DNA of 63,083 nt, taken from positions 1 through 63,083 of IMG/VR virus record IMGVR_UViG_3300024302_000009; one strand, given 5' to 3'. This document shows positions 14,292 through 20,726 of this stretch, piece after piece. This stretch comes from a virus. Numbering within the stretch: the stretch's first letter is position 1; each line of letters opens with the position of its first letter. The notes under the pieces are model-generated. The model was not told the origin of the DNA, did not search any database, and saw only the letters and a program-made list of their open reading frames with translations. The position numbers and the translations under genes are program-made.

Positions 14292-14585
14292 ATGGAAAGA
14301 GATGTTAGACTAGGTGATAAGGTTAGGTGCTGGACAGATACCTCCTCAGTGCGAATAGGTACTGTGTGTCGCTTAACTGTCGCTGGCTGCGACCTTAAGG
14401 CTCAGGGCTATGACTTCATCATGAGTGGTGTGGAGAATAACAGAGGGCACCCCCTAAACCACGATGAAAGAGATATTTATGATTTGCCCTACGGGGATGA
14501 CTACTGGTATGGGGCGTTTAAAGACTGTGATGCACCAATTAAACTGACAGCTAGACAAAAGATTGAAAGGATGTTACATGCTTAA
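14292..14585 (+). CDS. Constant-tail family protein 4, 97 aa
   Basis: Longest member. N-terminal VRLGDKVRCWTDTSSVRIGT is KOW/SH3-like; the middle has a Tyr/Asp-rich insertion; tail TARQKIERMLHA. The codons for the tail's ERM (GAAAGGATG) act as ribosome site for the GluRS-like gene, whose ATG at 14578 lies within this gene's last codons. Confidence 0.82.
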   Translation: MERDVRLGDKVRCWTDTSSVRIGTVCRLTVAGCDLKAQGYDFIMSGVENNRGHPLNHDERDIYDLPYGDDYWYGAFKDCDAPIKLTARQKIERMLHA

Positions 14586-15387
14586 CACACGTATTGCTCC
14601 ATCACCTACAGGTGACATGCACCTTGGAACAGCACGCACTGCATACTTTAACTGGCTTGCTGCACGGGCCACCGGAGGTAAATTCATTCTACGGATTGAT
14701 GATACCGACTTGGAACGCAGCAAGCCAGAACACACTGAAGTAATCCTTGAGACAATGGAATGGCTCGGGCTGGACTATGATGAAATCCATTACCAGAGTA
14801 AGCGTCAAGATAGGTACGAAGATATTGTGCGTATGTTTAAACATAGTGATAAAGGGTTTATTGATGATGGGTGTTTGCGACTGACTGCGCCCTTTGAGGA
14901 GGACAATCATCTAGTGATGATGAAATCAGACGGCTCCCCTACATATCACTTTGCCTCTGTGCTGGATGATATTGACATGGATACTAACTACATCATTCGT
15001 GGCAATGATCATGAACTCAACCTTCCTAAACACCAGCACATCCATAACCAAATTGTAGGTAATCTAGGGCCAGCGTTCCCTGACGTACAGCATGTAAGCC
15101 TTATCACCAAGGGCGGCAAGAAGATGTCCAAGCGTGATGATGCTGCATCTATGCTGTGGTATCGTGACCAAGGGTATAGTCCTGAGGCTGTGCTAAACTT
15201 CATGTTACGGTTGGGATGGTCACCAGATCAGGATGACAAGTCCAACGCTATCATCACAAGAGACAAGGCTGTAGAGATGTTCTTCGATGGGGGACACTTT
15301 ATCAAGGCTAAGCTGTCCGGCTATGACCAGAACAAGCTGGATTGGTTCAACAAGAAGTACAAGGCTATGGAGAGGATGGCGGCATGA
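14578..15387 (+). CDS. Minimal glutamyl-tRNA-synthetase-like protein, catalytic domain only
   Basis: Class I aminoacyl-tRNA synthetase of the GluRS/GlnRS type. Signature start RIAPSPTGDMHLGTAR (residues 5-20; HLGT is the HIGH motif), LRIDDTDLERS (39-48), FASVLDDIDM, IIRGNDHELNLP (ligand-binding region) and KKMSKRD (181-187, KMSKS motif). At 269 aa it lacks the roughly 170-200 aa anticodon-binding C-terminus of a normal GluRS (about 470 aa) and has no Cys4 zinc site. GluQ-RS also lacks that domain, but its KMSKS is usually altered and it has a zinc site, so this looks more like a cut-down GluRS. Start chosen at ATG 14578 over an upstream in-frame one because of GAAAGGATG spacing. It may charge the tRNA-like elements at 9849-10223. 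Confidence 0.9.
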   Translation: MLNTRIAPSPTGDMHLGTARTAYFNWLAARATGGKFILRIDDTDLERSKPEHTEVILETMEWLGLDYDEIHYQSKRQDRYEDIVRMFKHSDKGFIDDGCLRLTAPFEEDNHLVMMKSDGSPTYHFASVLDDIDMDTNYIIRGNDHELNLPKHQHIHNQIVGNLGPAFPDVQHVSLITKGGKKMSKRDDAASMLWYRDQGYSPEAVLNFMLRLGWSPDQDDKSNAIITRDKAVEMFFDGGHFIKAKLSGYDQNKLDWFNKKYKAMERMAA

Positions 15388-15611
15388 CGTATTGTTTTCA
15401 ACCGGGGGACAGAGTTAGGGTCAAGTACAACAATGATAGCAGCGCAGCAGATCACCCCGCAGGTAGTATCAGAATAGTAGATAAGTCGGAAACAACAAGA
15501 AGCGGGCTTACCACCTTTAGGGGGAATTACCATTATGGTATATGGGCTGAAAAATTAGAGTTGTGTGTCCCCACCGCCAGAGAGAAAATAGAAAGGATGC
15601 TCCATGAGTGA
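15384..15611 (+). CDS. Constant-tail family protein 5, 75 aa
   Basis: ATG 15384 overlaps the GluRS-like stop (ATGA) and has GAGAGGATGGCGGC upstream, so it is preferred to an upstream in-frame start. N-terminal CFQPGDRVRVKYNNDSSAAD (KOW/SH3-like), tail TAREKIERMLHE. Overlaps the next family member by 8 bp. Confidence 0.82.
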   Translation: MTYCFQPGDRVRVKYNNDSSAADHPAGSIRIVDKSETTRSGLTTFRGNYHYGIWAEKLELCVPTAREKIERMLHE

Positions 15612-15849
15612 AATTAACGGAGGAAACAACTTCAAGGTAGGGGATATGGTGTATATTCCGGGCCATAGTATATTTGGGGAGCCTAGCAAAGTCCTAGAGA
15701 TAGGGGAACCTACGTTTCGTGACGCTGACTACACTTATGTCATGGCCCTTGAAGGTATTTATGACAATACCCGCACTATTGTACCTAATGGGTTTCACCT
15801 GTATGCTATGACACCTCGTCAGAAGATAGAGAGGATGCTCCATGCTTAA
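15604..15849 (+). CDS. Constant-tail family protein 6, 81 aa
   Basis: N-terminal FKVGDMVYIPGHSIFGEPSK then repeated beta strands, tail TPRQKIERMLHA. Starts inside the tail codons of protein 5 (ATGAGTGA) and has protein 7 overlapping its own end: three tandem members in a row, consistent with recent duplication. Confidence 0.83.
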   Translation: MSEINGGNNFKVGDMVYIPGHSIFGEPSKVLEIGEPTFRDADYTYVMALEGIYDNTRTIVPNGFHLYAMTPRQKIERMLHA

Positions 15850-16087
15850 CGGAGGAAACAAATTCAAAGTTGGTGATATAGTGTCGTATGCACCCAAACT
15901 TGACGACGATTATGATAAAAATCAAAACTTAAAAGTAGTTAGTGTGCAAGAGTTAGGTTTTCATCAGGATAGCTGTACGTATACAATATGCCTAGAAGGG
16001 ATGGGAGGTACAAAGTATCTACCTAGCTATTACAAACTAGAACCTATGACAGCTCGACAGAAGATTGAGGCCATGTTACATGAGTGA
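15842..16087 (+). CDS. Constant-tail family protein 7, 81 aa
   Basis: Opens MLNGGNKFKVGDIVSYAPKL, like protein 6 (INGGNNFKVGDMV), so these two are the closest paralogues. Tail TARQKIEAMLHE. Its tail codons supply ribosome site and start for the primase gene. Confidence 0.83.
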   Translation: MLNGGNKFKVGDIVSYAPKLDDDYDKNQNLKVVSVQELGFHQDSCTYTICLEGMGGTKYLPSYYKLEPMTARQKIEAMLHE

Positions 16088-16895
16088 TATCAAGGAATAT
16101 ATAGACTCCATCGACCTTGACATGGACGTAGTACACAGGACGGATTGCCCTGAATGTGGTGGTGGTAACACCTTTACGGTCACCAAGACGCTCGATGGAA
16201 CAGTATGGAACTGCTATTCAGCGACCTGTAGTGTAGTAGGCGGTACTTCGGATGTGCGCTTAAGCAGTGAGGAGCTAGAGATGTTCCTCCAGAGAGGGGA
16301 TGTCAGGACCCCTTCTCTGTTCCAGATACCTGATATATGGGTACCAGCACGACAATCCAAGAAGACTATGGACTACCTTAAGGTGAATAACTGTCTGGAC
16401 GCCTATGAGGAAGACAGAGCAGACATCATGTATGACCCTGTATTGGACCGCCATGTCTTTGTAAGCTGGTCTGAGGGCATCTGTAAGGGTGCGGTAGGTA
16501 GACTAGCTGGAGGCTCCAGTGCCCCTAAGTGGTGGGTCTACAGCCTAGCAAACACCCATCCATTAGTTATCCCCCAATATGGGGTAGCTGGCTTCCCCGA
16601 GTATCCTAATCCCAAGGTAGGGGTGCTGGTGGAGGATGCAGCGTCTGCTTGTGCTGTGAGTTGTGAAGCTGACGGAATTGCATTGATGGGTACAAATCTG
16701 AACCCCTACTATGTACCTGTCATAAAAGAGTACGATAGTATTATTATTGCCCTAGACCCTGATGCGCACAACAAGGGCATTGACATGCAGCTAGAGGTAT
16801 CCATGTACACCAATGCGAAGGTTGCTACCATCACGGATGACCTTAAATACATGCAACCTGATCAAATTAGATGGGAAATAGGAGATTTAGTATGA
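16080..16895 (+). CDS. DNA primase, DnaG/T7 gp4A-like
   Basis: Start ATG 16080 (MSDIKEYIDS) inside the tail codons of the upstream gene. An N-terminal zinc-ribbon (DCPECGGGNTF ... WNCYSATC) recognises primer-start sites in this family. A TOPRIM-like core follows (VGVLVEDAASACAVS with the metal-binding Glu/Asp, then IIIALDPDAHNKG). The 271-aa length matches a primase domain without fused helicase; the helicase is separate at 18425. Makes RNA primers for lagging-strand synthesis by the DNA polymerase at 20726. Confidence 0.88.
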   Translation: MSDIKEYIDSIDLDMDVVHRTDCPECGGGNTFTVTKTLDGTVWNCYSATCSVVGGTSDVRLSSEELEMFLQRGDVRTPSLFQIPDIWVPARQSKKTMDYLKVNNCLDAYEEDRADIMYDPVLDRHVFVSWSEGICKGAVGRLAGGSSAPKWWVYSLANTHPLVIPQYGVAGFPEYPNPKVGVLVEDAASACAVSCEADGIALMGTNLNPYYVPVIKEYDSIIIALDPDAHNKGIDMQLEVSMYTNAKVATITDDLKYMQPDQIRWEIGDLV

Positions 16896-17122
16896 TTAAC
16901 AGACATAGATTTAAGGTGGGGGACAAGGTGAAGCGTAAAAAGCACGATTACCCTGCTGGTTACTACAATGGCACATACACAGTGTGTGAGACATTCGGTT
17001 CACATGGTATCAGGTTAATTAATAATACCAATAAGCGCAAACTATATAACGGATACTACGCATGGGATGTGACACAAGTATTGTCCGCCCGAGAGAAAAT
17101 AGAAAGGATGCTACATGCCTAG
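16892..17122 (+). CDS. Constant-tail family protein 8, 76 aa
   Basis: ATG 16892 overlaps the primase stop (ATGA) with AGGAGATTTAGT upstream. N-terminal FKVGDKVKRKKHDYPAGYYN is the clearest KOW-like start of the family; tail SAREKIERMLHA. Last member of the set. Confidence 0.83.
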   Translation: MINRHRFKVGDKVKRKKHDYPAGYYNGTYTVCETFGSHGIRLINNTNKRKLYNGYYAWDVTQVLSAREKIERMLHA

Positions 17123-17282
17123 ATGTTGTGATGAGGCCAACAATGAGTTGGTGGAGAAGATTTGTGATGATTTACGTGTGTTATTGTTTGATGAAGAACA
17201 GATTAACACTATTGAGATATGGCATATTCAAAAGAAGTACACCAAGGTAATCTCTGATACAACACCCAAGCGGCCATTCTGA
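17115..17282 (+). CDS. Hypothetical 55-aa protein
   Basis: Starts at ATG 17115 inside the tail codons of protein 8 (AGAAAGGATGCTACATG), TGA at 17280. Product MPRCCDEANNELVEKICDDL... has three Cys and is helical. Unknown function. Confidence 0.68.
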   Translation: MPRCCDEANNELVEKICDDLRVLLFDEEQINTIEIWHIQKKYTKVISDTTPKRPF

Positions 17283-17356
17283 TGCAAGGTGATGAGGTAT
17301 TCGTCTTGTGTCTCCTAGCCTTCATGCTACTAGTTGTAGTATATGGCATGGGATAG
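17282..17356 (+). CDS. 24-aa hydrophobic micropeptide
   Basis: TGATG coupling to the previous gene; MQGDEVFVLCLLAFMLLVVV... is a single membrane helix. No independent ribosome site. One of several tiny membrane frames in this region. Confidence 0.45.
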   Translation: MQGDEVFVLCLLAFMLLVVVYGMG

Positions 17357-17357
17357 T

Positions 17358-17373
17358 GTGACATTCCTGCAAC
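17358..17373. promoter_or_regulatory. Operator-like imperfect palindrome
   Basis: GTGACA-TTCC-TGCAAC lies 37 bp upstream of the -35 of the 17411 promoter and differs only in the 4-bp centre from the minus-strand site at 2615-2630. Candidate regulator site. Confidence 0.5.
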
Positions 17374-17410
17374 ACTTATAAACTATTTTAGGGTGTTTGT
17401 ACGATTTGTC

Positions 17411-17438
17411 TTGACAAAACCCTGAGGGAACCTATAAT
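17411..17438 (+). promoter_or_regulatory. Rightward sigma70 promoter, conserved-spacer class
   Basis: TTGACA 17411-17416, 16-nt spacer with CCCTGAGGGAACC, TATAAT 17433-17438. Downstream GTACCCC is also shared with the 2980 promoter. Drives the replication-gene operon from 17497. Confidence 0.87.
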
Positions 17439-17496
17439 AGAACTTGTACCCCATGAGGTTTAACACCCAGTGGATTTCAGATTTAAGGAGGATTAG

Positions 17497-17625
17497 ATGT
17501 TTACACTAGAAGCTAAAGAGATAATACGAGGCATAAGGTGGATATGTTTCACCTTGGCAGGAGCTATCTTCTTATGGGTAACCATAGCGGTAGTAATAAG
17601 CCTGATCAGTAGGATGATAACATGA
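17497..17625 (+). CDS. 42-aa single-pass membrane protein
   Basis: ATG 17497 with a near-perfect ribosome site (TTAAGGAGGATTAG). Short amphipathic N-terminus (FTLEAKEIIRGIRW) then one membrane helix (CFTLAGAIFLWVTIAVVISL). First gene after the 17411 promoter. Function unknown. Confidence 0.75.
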   Translation: MFTLEAKEIIRGIRWICFTLAGAIFLWVTIAVVISLISRMIT

Positions 17626-17801
17626 CTGATTACCATATGTGGGAATACTGGAGAGACAAGTATGGGTATGAAGATGCCTTAAAGGATTATTACCCTGATG
17701 ATGTAGCTAACACCAGACAACTAGAGTTTGCTCTTAGCCAACTTAAAATGGCAGAGATAATGATAGACACCATCATGAAAGGGAAAGAAGACTATGGGTG
17801 A
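17622..17801 (+). CDS. Hypothetical 59-aa protein
   Basis: ATGA overlap with the previous gene. Acidic, Tyr-rich start (TDYHMWEYWRDKYGYEDALK) and a helical C-terminus. No family recognised. Confidence 0.7.
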   Translation: MTDYHMWEYWRDKYGYEDALKDYYPDDVANTRQLEFALSQLKMAEIMIDTIMKGKEDYG

Positions 17802-17880
17802 AGCAATATTTATGATAATGATTAGCTTACTTGTAATCGTATTTGCAGGTGCAGCAGTGGTAGGGATGATACCAGCATGA
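17794..17880 (+). CDS. 28-aa membrane micropeptide
   Basis: ATG 17794 within the end of the previous gene, with GGGAAAGAAG upstream. MGEAIFMIMISLLVIVFAGA... is essentially one membrane helix. Overlaps the next start by 4 bp. Confidence 0.6.
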   Translation: MGEAIFMIMISLLVIVFAGAAVVGMIPA

Positions 17881-18233
17881 AACGTAATGTAATAGAGACT
17901 GACCATAACGTATACCTATACTTGAGGAAGGTACTGATCACTGACCTGATTGATGATCTAGTAGAGTTACAGGAGAAGCACGGTGATGATGCCAAGATAA
18001 CAATTGATACACAGCATGATCATAATGGGTATACCTATGATGATGTTCAGGTTACTGTATTCTCATACTCCGGTGAGACAGACAAAGCCTTTGAGAAACG
18101 TAAGGCCAAGGCAGCTACCGCCAAGATCAGAGCTGACACAGCAAGAGAGATTAAACGGCTCAAGAAGATAGAAGAAGACCACAAAGAACTGGCAAGGCTA
18201 CAGGCTTTGTATCCAGAAGGGGCTAAGGTATGA
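17877..18233 (+). CDS. Hypothetical 118-aa coiled-coil protein
   Basis: ATGA coupling. Residues 1-65 are alpha/beta with an Asp/His-rich stretch (IDTQHDHNGYTYDD); residues 70-115 form a long charged helix (AKAATAKIRADTAREIKRLK) typical of a coiled coil. Unknown; lies two genes before the helicase. Confidence 0.75.
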   Translation: MKRNVIETDHNVYLYLRKVLITDLIDDLVELQEKHGDDAKITIDTQHDHNGYTYDDVQVTVFSYSGETDKAFEKRKAKAATAKIRADTAREIKRLKKIEEDHKELARLQALYPEGAKV

Positions 18234-18424
18234 CACTACTAGAGATGCTGCGCAACAATGCAGGTCCGGAGGAGAATATGTCTTGTAGGATTGATCATGC
18301 AGCAGCAGATAAAATAGAAAGCCTAACTAGAACGAACAAAGCACTTAATAAAAAGCTCAAGGCGTATAAAGATTATATTTTATGGTTTTGTTCTCCGGGA
18401 GATGACACAGATGAGGAGTACTAA
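18230..18424 (+). CDS. Hypothetical 64-aa protein
   Basis: ATGA overlap with the previous gene. Helical with a coiled-coil-like segment (IESLTRTNKALNKKLKAYKD) and acidic end. Ends directly at the start of the helicase gene. Unknown. Confidence 0.72.
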   Translation: MTLLEMLRNNAGPEENMSCRIDHAAADKIESLTRTNKALNKKLKAYKDYILWFCSPGDDTDEEY

Positions 18425-19627
18425 ATGGAAAAACAACTACTACTTAAGCTGCTGAACCATGAGTTCTATGAGGATAACAAACACCTTGTAAAGAGAGAAT
18501 ACTTCCCCAAGAACCTGCAACCCTTGTGGAACACGGTACAACAGGCTCAGGAGACGTACACAGAGGACTTAACCCCTTCTGTGGTAAAGAGGCTCCACAA
18601 TGAGTTCAACCCTGCTATGACCACCCGTCAGAGGGATAACATAGCCATTGTACTGGACGACATGGCACACAGTGATGCTGTACCCAATGATATGGCTGTG
18701 GACATCATGAAGCGTGTGCATAGGCGTGAGAGTGCCCGTGCTGTGGCTCAGGAGGCTGTTAAGGTTATCAATGGCTCTGTAGCCACTACAGCTAACCTTA
18801 AGCTCATGCTCGGTGACCTAGACGATGACAAGTTTGATGCAGACACCTTCAAAGAGATTGAGTATGATCTTGATAGTCTGTTGGACTCTGTATCACTGGA
18901 ACACCTGTTCAAGTTCCGCCTCCCTAGTCTGAGGGCACAAGTACCCGGAGCAGGTCGAGGCCACTTTGCGATTATCTTCGCACGTACAGAGATAGGTAAG
19001 AGTACCTTCTCTTGCTCTGAGGCTGCTGGTTTCCTTATGCAAGGGCTTAAGGTTGCTTACTTCATCAACGAGGACCCTGCCAAGGCTATGTATACTCGCC
19101 TTATCTCTAGTTACACAGAGAAGACCATCCTAGAGATGCTGGCAGACAAGACTACGGTCAATGAGAAGTTTGGCCCAGTATCCAAGAACCTGCACATGAT
19201 GGATTGTGTGGGCATGGATATCACAGAGGTGGATATATGGTGCAAGGAGAACCAGCCTGATGTTGTGTTCCTTGATCAGTTGGATAACTTCCAGATAGGA
19301 GGGGCGCACAACAGCGATACGGAGAAATTAGGGTCTATCTACAGGTATACCCGAGAGATTGCCAAGCGGAGGGACTGTCTTATATTTGCAGTCACACAAG
19401 CCTCTGTAGAAGCACAAGGCTTAGCTACCATACAGAAGCACATGATGGAGAACTCCAAGACAGCTAAGCAAGCTACCGCTGACCTTATTATTGGTATTGG
19501 TTACAATGATCAGGTACATCCTAACGAAGAGACACGACAAATCAATGTAGACAAGAATAAGATTAACTCATGGCATGGTCATGTGATCTGCCATATGGAT
19601 AAAGAGAAGGCTTTGTTTAATGACTGA
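18425..19627 (+). CDS. Replicative DNA helicase, DnaB/RecA-like
   Basis: Hexameric helicase core: Walker A ARTEIGKST (residues 186-194; Lys192), GLKVAYFINEDPA (motif 1a-like, E), Walker B VVFLDQLDNF, and a C-terminal Arg/His region (QINVDKNKINSWHGHVI). The N-terminal about 150 aa are helical, as in DnaB N-domains. At 400 aa it fits a DnaB-type helicase without fused primase; the primase is at 16080. It should unwind the fork for the polymerase at 20726. Walker A has Ala/Arg where most have G-x-x, a minor deviation. Confidence 0.9.
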   Translation: MEKQLLLKLLNHEFYEDNKHLVKREYFPKNLQPLWNTVQQAQETYTEDLTPSVVKRLHNEFNPAMTTRQRDNIAIVLDDMAHSDAVPNDMAVDIMKRVHRRESARAVAQEAVKVINGSVATTANLKLMLGDLDDDKFDADTFKEIEYDLDSLLDSVSLEHLFKFRLPSLRAQVPGAGRGHFAIIFARTEIGKSTFSCSEAAGFLMQGLKVAYFINEDPAKAMYTRLISSYTEKTILEMLADKTTVNEKFGPVSKNLHMMDCVGMDITEVDIWCKENQPDVVFLDQLDNFQIGGAHNSDTEKLGSIYRYTREIAKRRDCLIFAVTQASVEAQGLATIQKHMMENSKTAKQATADLIIGIGYNDQVHPNEETRQINVDKNKINSWHGHVICHMDKEKALFND

Positions 19628-19829
19628 TAAAGAGCAGCCTCTTAATGAGTTTGGTAGGATCAAGAACTGGCGAGGACTTAACTGGCTGGATGACCCTAGA
19701 CCAGTGACTTGGGAAACCTTTGGCCTCAAGCACCATGACAATGAGAAGAAGTTTGGGGGTAAGGATGCTATCTATGTTCTATATGCTGCTGCCTTCCTTG
19801 TTCTAATGTTTATTGGGAGTTCATTGTGA
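19620..19829 (+). CDS. 69-aa tail-anchored membrane protein
   Basis: Overlaps the helicase end by 8 bp. A soluble, Trp-rich N-terminus (NEFGRIKNWRGLNWLDDPRP) and a C-terminal membrane helix (AIYVLYAAAFLVLMFIGSSL). Coupled to the helicase; could tether replication to the membrane, but this is speculation. Confidence 0.72.
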   Translation: MTDKEQPLNEFGRIKNWRGLNWLDDPRPVTWETFGLKHHDNEKKFGGKDAIYVLYAAAFLVLMFIGSSL

Positions 19830-19999
19830 AAGTATTAATGATTGATCCACCTTCAGGGTGGAAGTATGGGTTCCCTAAACCTGCACCTAAGGTGGGGGAC
19901 CTTAACGACCAGTGGTGGATTGATAATGGCTACCCTGAAGATAAGCTGGATGATATTACACGGTTTAGGTATTTTGAAACGGAGGTTGATGATGAGTGA
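19826..19999 (+). CDS. Hypothetical 57-aa protein (GTG start)
   Basis: GTG 19826 overlaps the previous stop (GTGA), with GGGAGTTCATT upstream. Product MKVLMIDPPSGWKYGFPKPA... begins like nucleotide-binding or methyltransferase strands (IDPPSGWKYG) but is far too short for such a fold. Unknown. Confidence 0.65.
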   Translation: MKVLMIDPPSGWKYGFPKPAPKVGDLNDQWWIDNGYPEDKLDDITRFRYFETEVDDE

Positions 20000-20132
20000 T
20001 ACACAGTATTTTACTATTTTAGGCACTACATGGATGGTAGTAGTACAAGTTACTACGGGCTGGCTACAGCTAGTGACTTTGGTTGCTTGTCTTGGTTGCT
20101 TCGGTATAGCTGCATGGAAACAGAGCAGATGA
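19992..20132 (+). CDS. 46-aa membrane protein
   Basis: ATG 19992 with GGAGGTTGATG upstream, overlapping the previous stop. Product MSDTQYFTILGTTWMVVVQV... has one or two hydrophobic helices. A longer upstream in-frame start lies within the previous gene and has no ribosome site. Confidence 0.65.
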   Translation: MSDTQYFTILGTTWMVVVQVTTGWLQLVTLVACLGCFGIAAWKQSR

Positions 20133-20326
20133 TGAATGACGGGTGGTACTGGGTTAAATCCAGTGTGGATGAGGATTACCATTTCATTGTCAGGGTTGAT
20201 GGTGGATGGGTATTCAGGTATGGTGATGCTACATGGTACAAGCAAGAGGACTTTATGTTTGTGAATGAGATACGAGGACATACAGAAATACAAGCTACAC
20301 TTGCAAAGGTAAGGGGTGAGAAATGA
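20129..20326 (+). CDS. Hypothetical 65-aa protein
   Basis: ATGATGA overlap with the previous stop; start ATG 20129 or 20132. Aromatic-rich beta protein (NDGWYWVKSSVDEDYHFIVR) that may be a small barrel. No family recognised. Confidence 0.65.
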   Translation: MMNDGWYWVKSSVDEDYHFIVRVDGGWVFRYGDATWYKQEDFMFVNEIRGHTEIQATLAKVRGEK

Positions 20327-20562
20327 TTGACCAGAAAGCATTGAAAGCTGCTCTTGAGGCATTCATGGGCGTCAGTATCGACAACACTGCACCCACTGAA
20401 CTGTTGAGCTATATGGCTAGAGCCATCACAACCTACGAGGCCGCAAAGCCACAGCTTGACCAAGAGGCGCTGGAGATTGTGCTTGACTACGCTGGTAAGG
20501 GCCACGGCTACACAGTAAAAGAACGTCAAACCGCCATTGCAAAGCTGAGAGGGACTGAATAA
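20323..20562 (+). CDS. Hypothetical 79-aa helical protein
   Basis: ATGA coupling, AAGGGGTGAGA ribosome site. All-helical, Ala/Leu-rich (IDQKALKAALEAFMGVSIDN). No motif recognised. Coupled to the next gene by TAATG. Confidence 0.72.
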   Translation: MIDQKALKAALEAFMGVSIDNTAPTELLSYMARAITTYEAAKPQLDQEALEIVLDYAGKGHGYTVKERQTAIAKLRGTE

Positions 20563-20726
20563 TGGATATTGTTGAAGACCTGCGCCTTAACCATGAGTAC
20601 TGCCCAAAAGATGTTATCCTACAGGCCGCTGACGAAATAGAACGACTACGCAAGACGGACAAGATGGCTTGTGAACGTGCAGCCTATTGGGAAGATATGT
20701 ATCGTAAGCTGACAATGGAGAAGTAA
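20562..20726 (+). CDS. Hypothetical 54-aa helical protein
   Basis: TAATG coupling on both sides, directly upstream of the DNA polymerase. Charged helix with two Cys (MDIVEDLRLNHEYCPKDVIL...). Such short helical proteins with ILQAADEIERLR recur in phages, but no function is known to me. Confidence 0.7.
   Translation: MDIVEDLRLNHEYCPKDVILQAADEIERLRKTDKMACERAAYWEDMYRKLTMEK

Noticed and set aside
17062-17250. 62-aa frame overlapping constant-tail protein 8 and the 55-aa gene
   Set aside because: Lies across two better-supported coupled genes and has no ribosome site.
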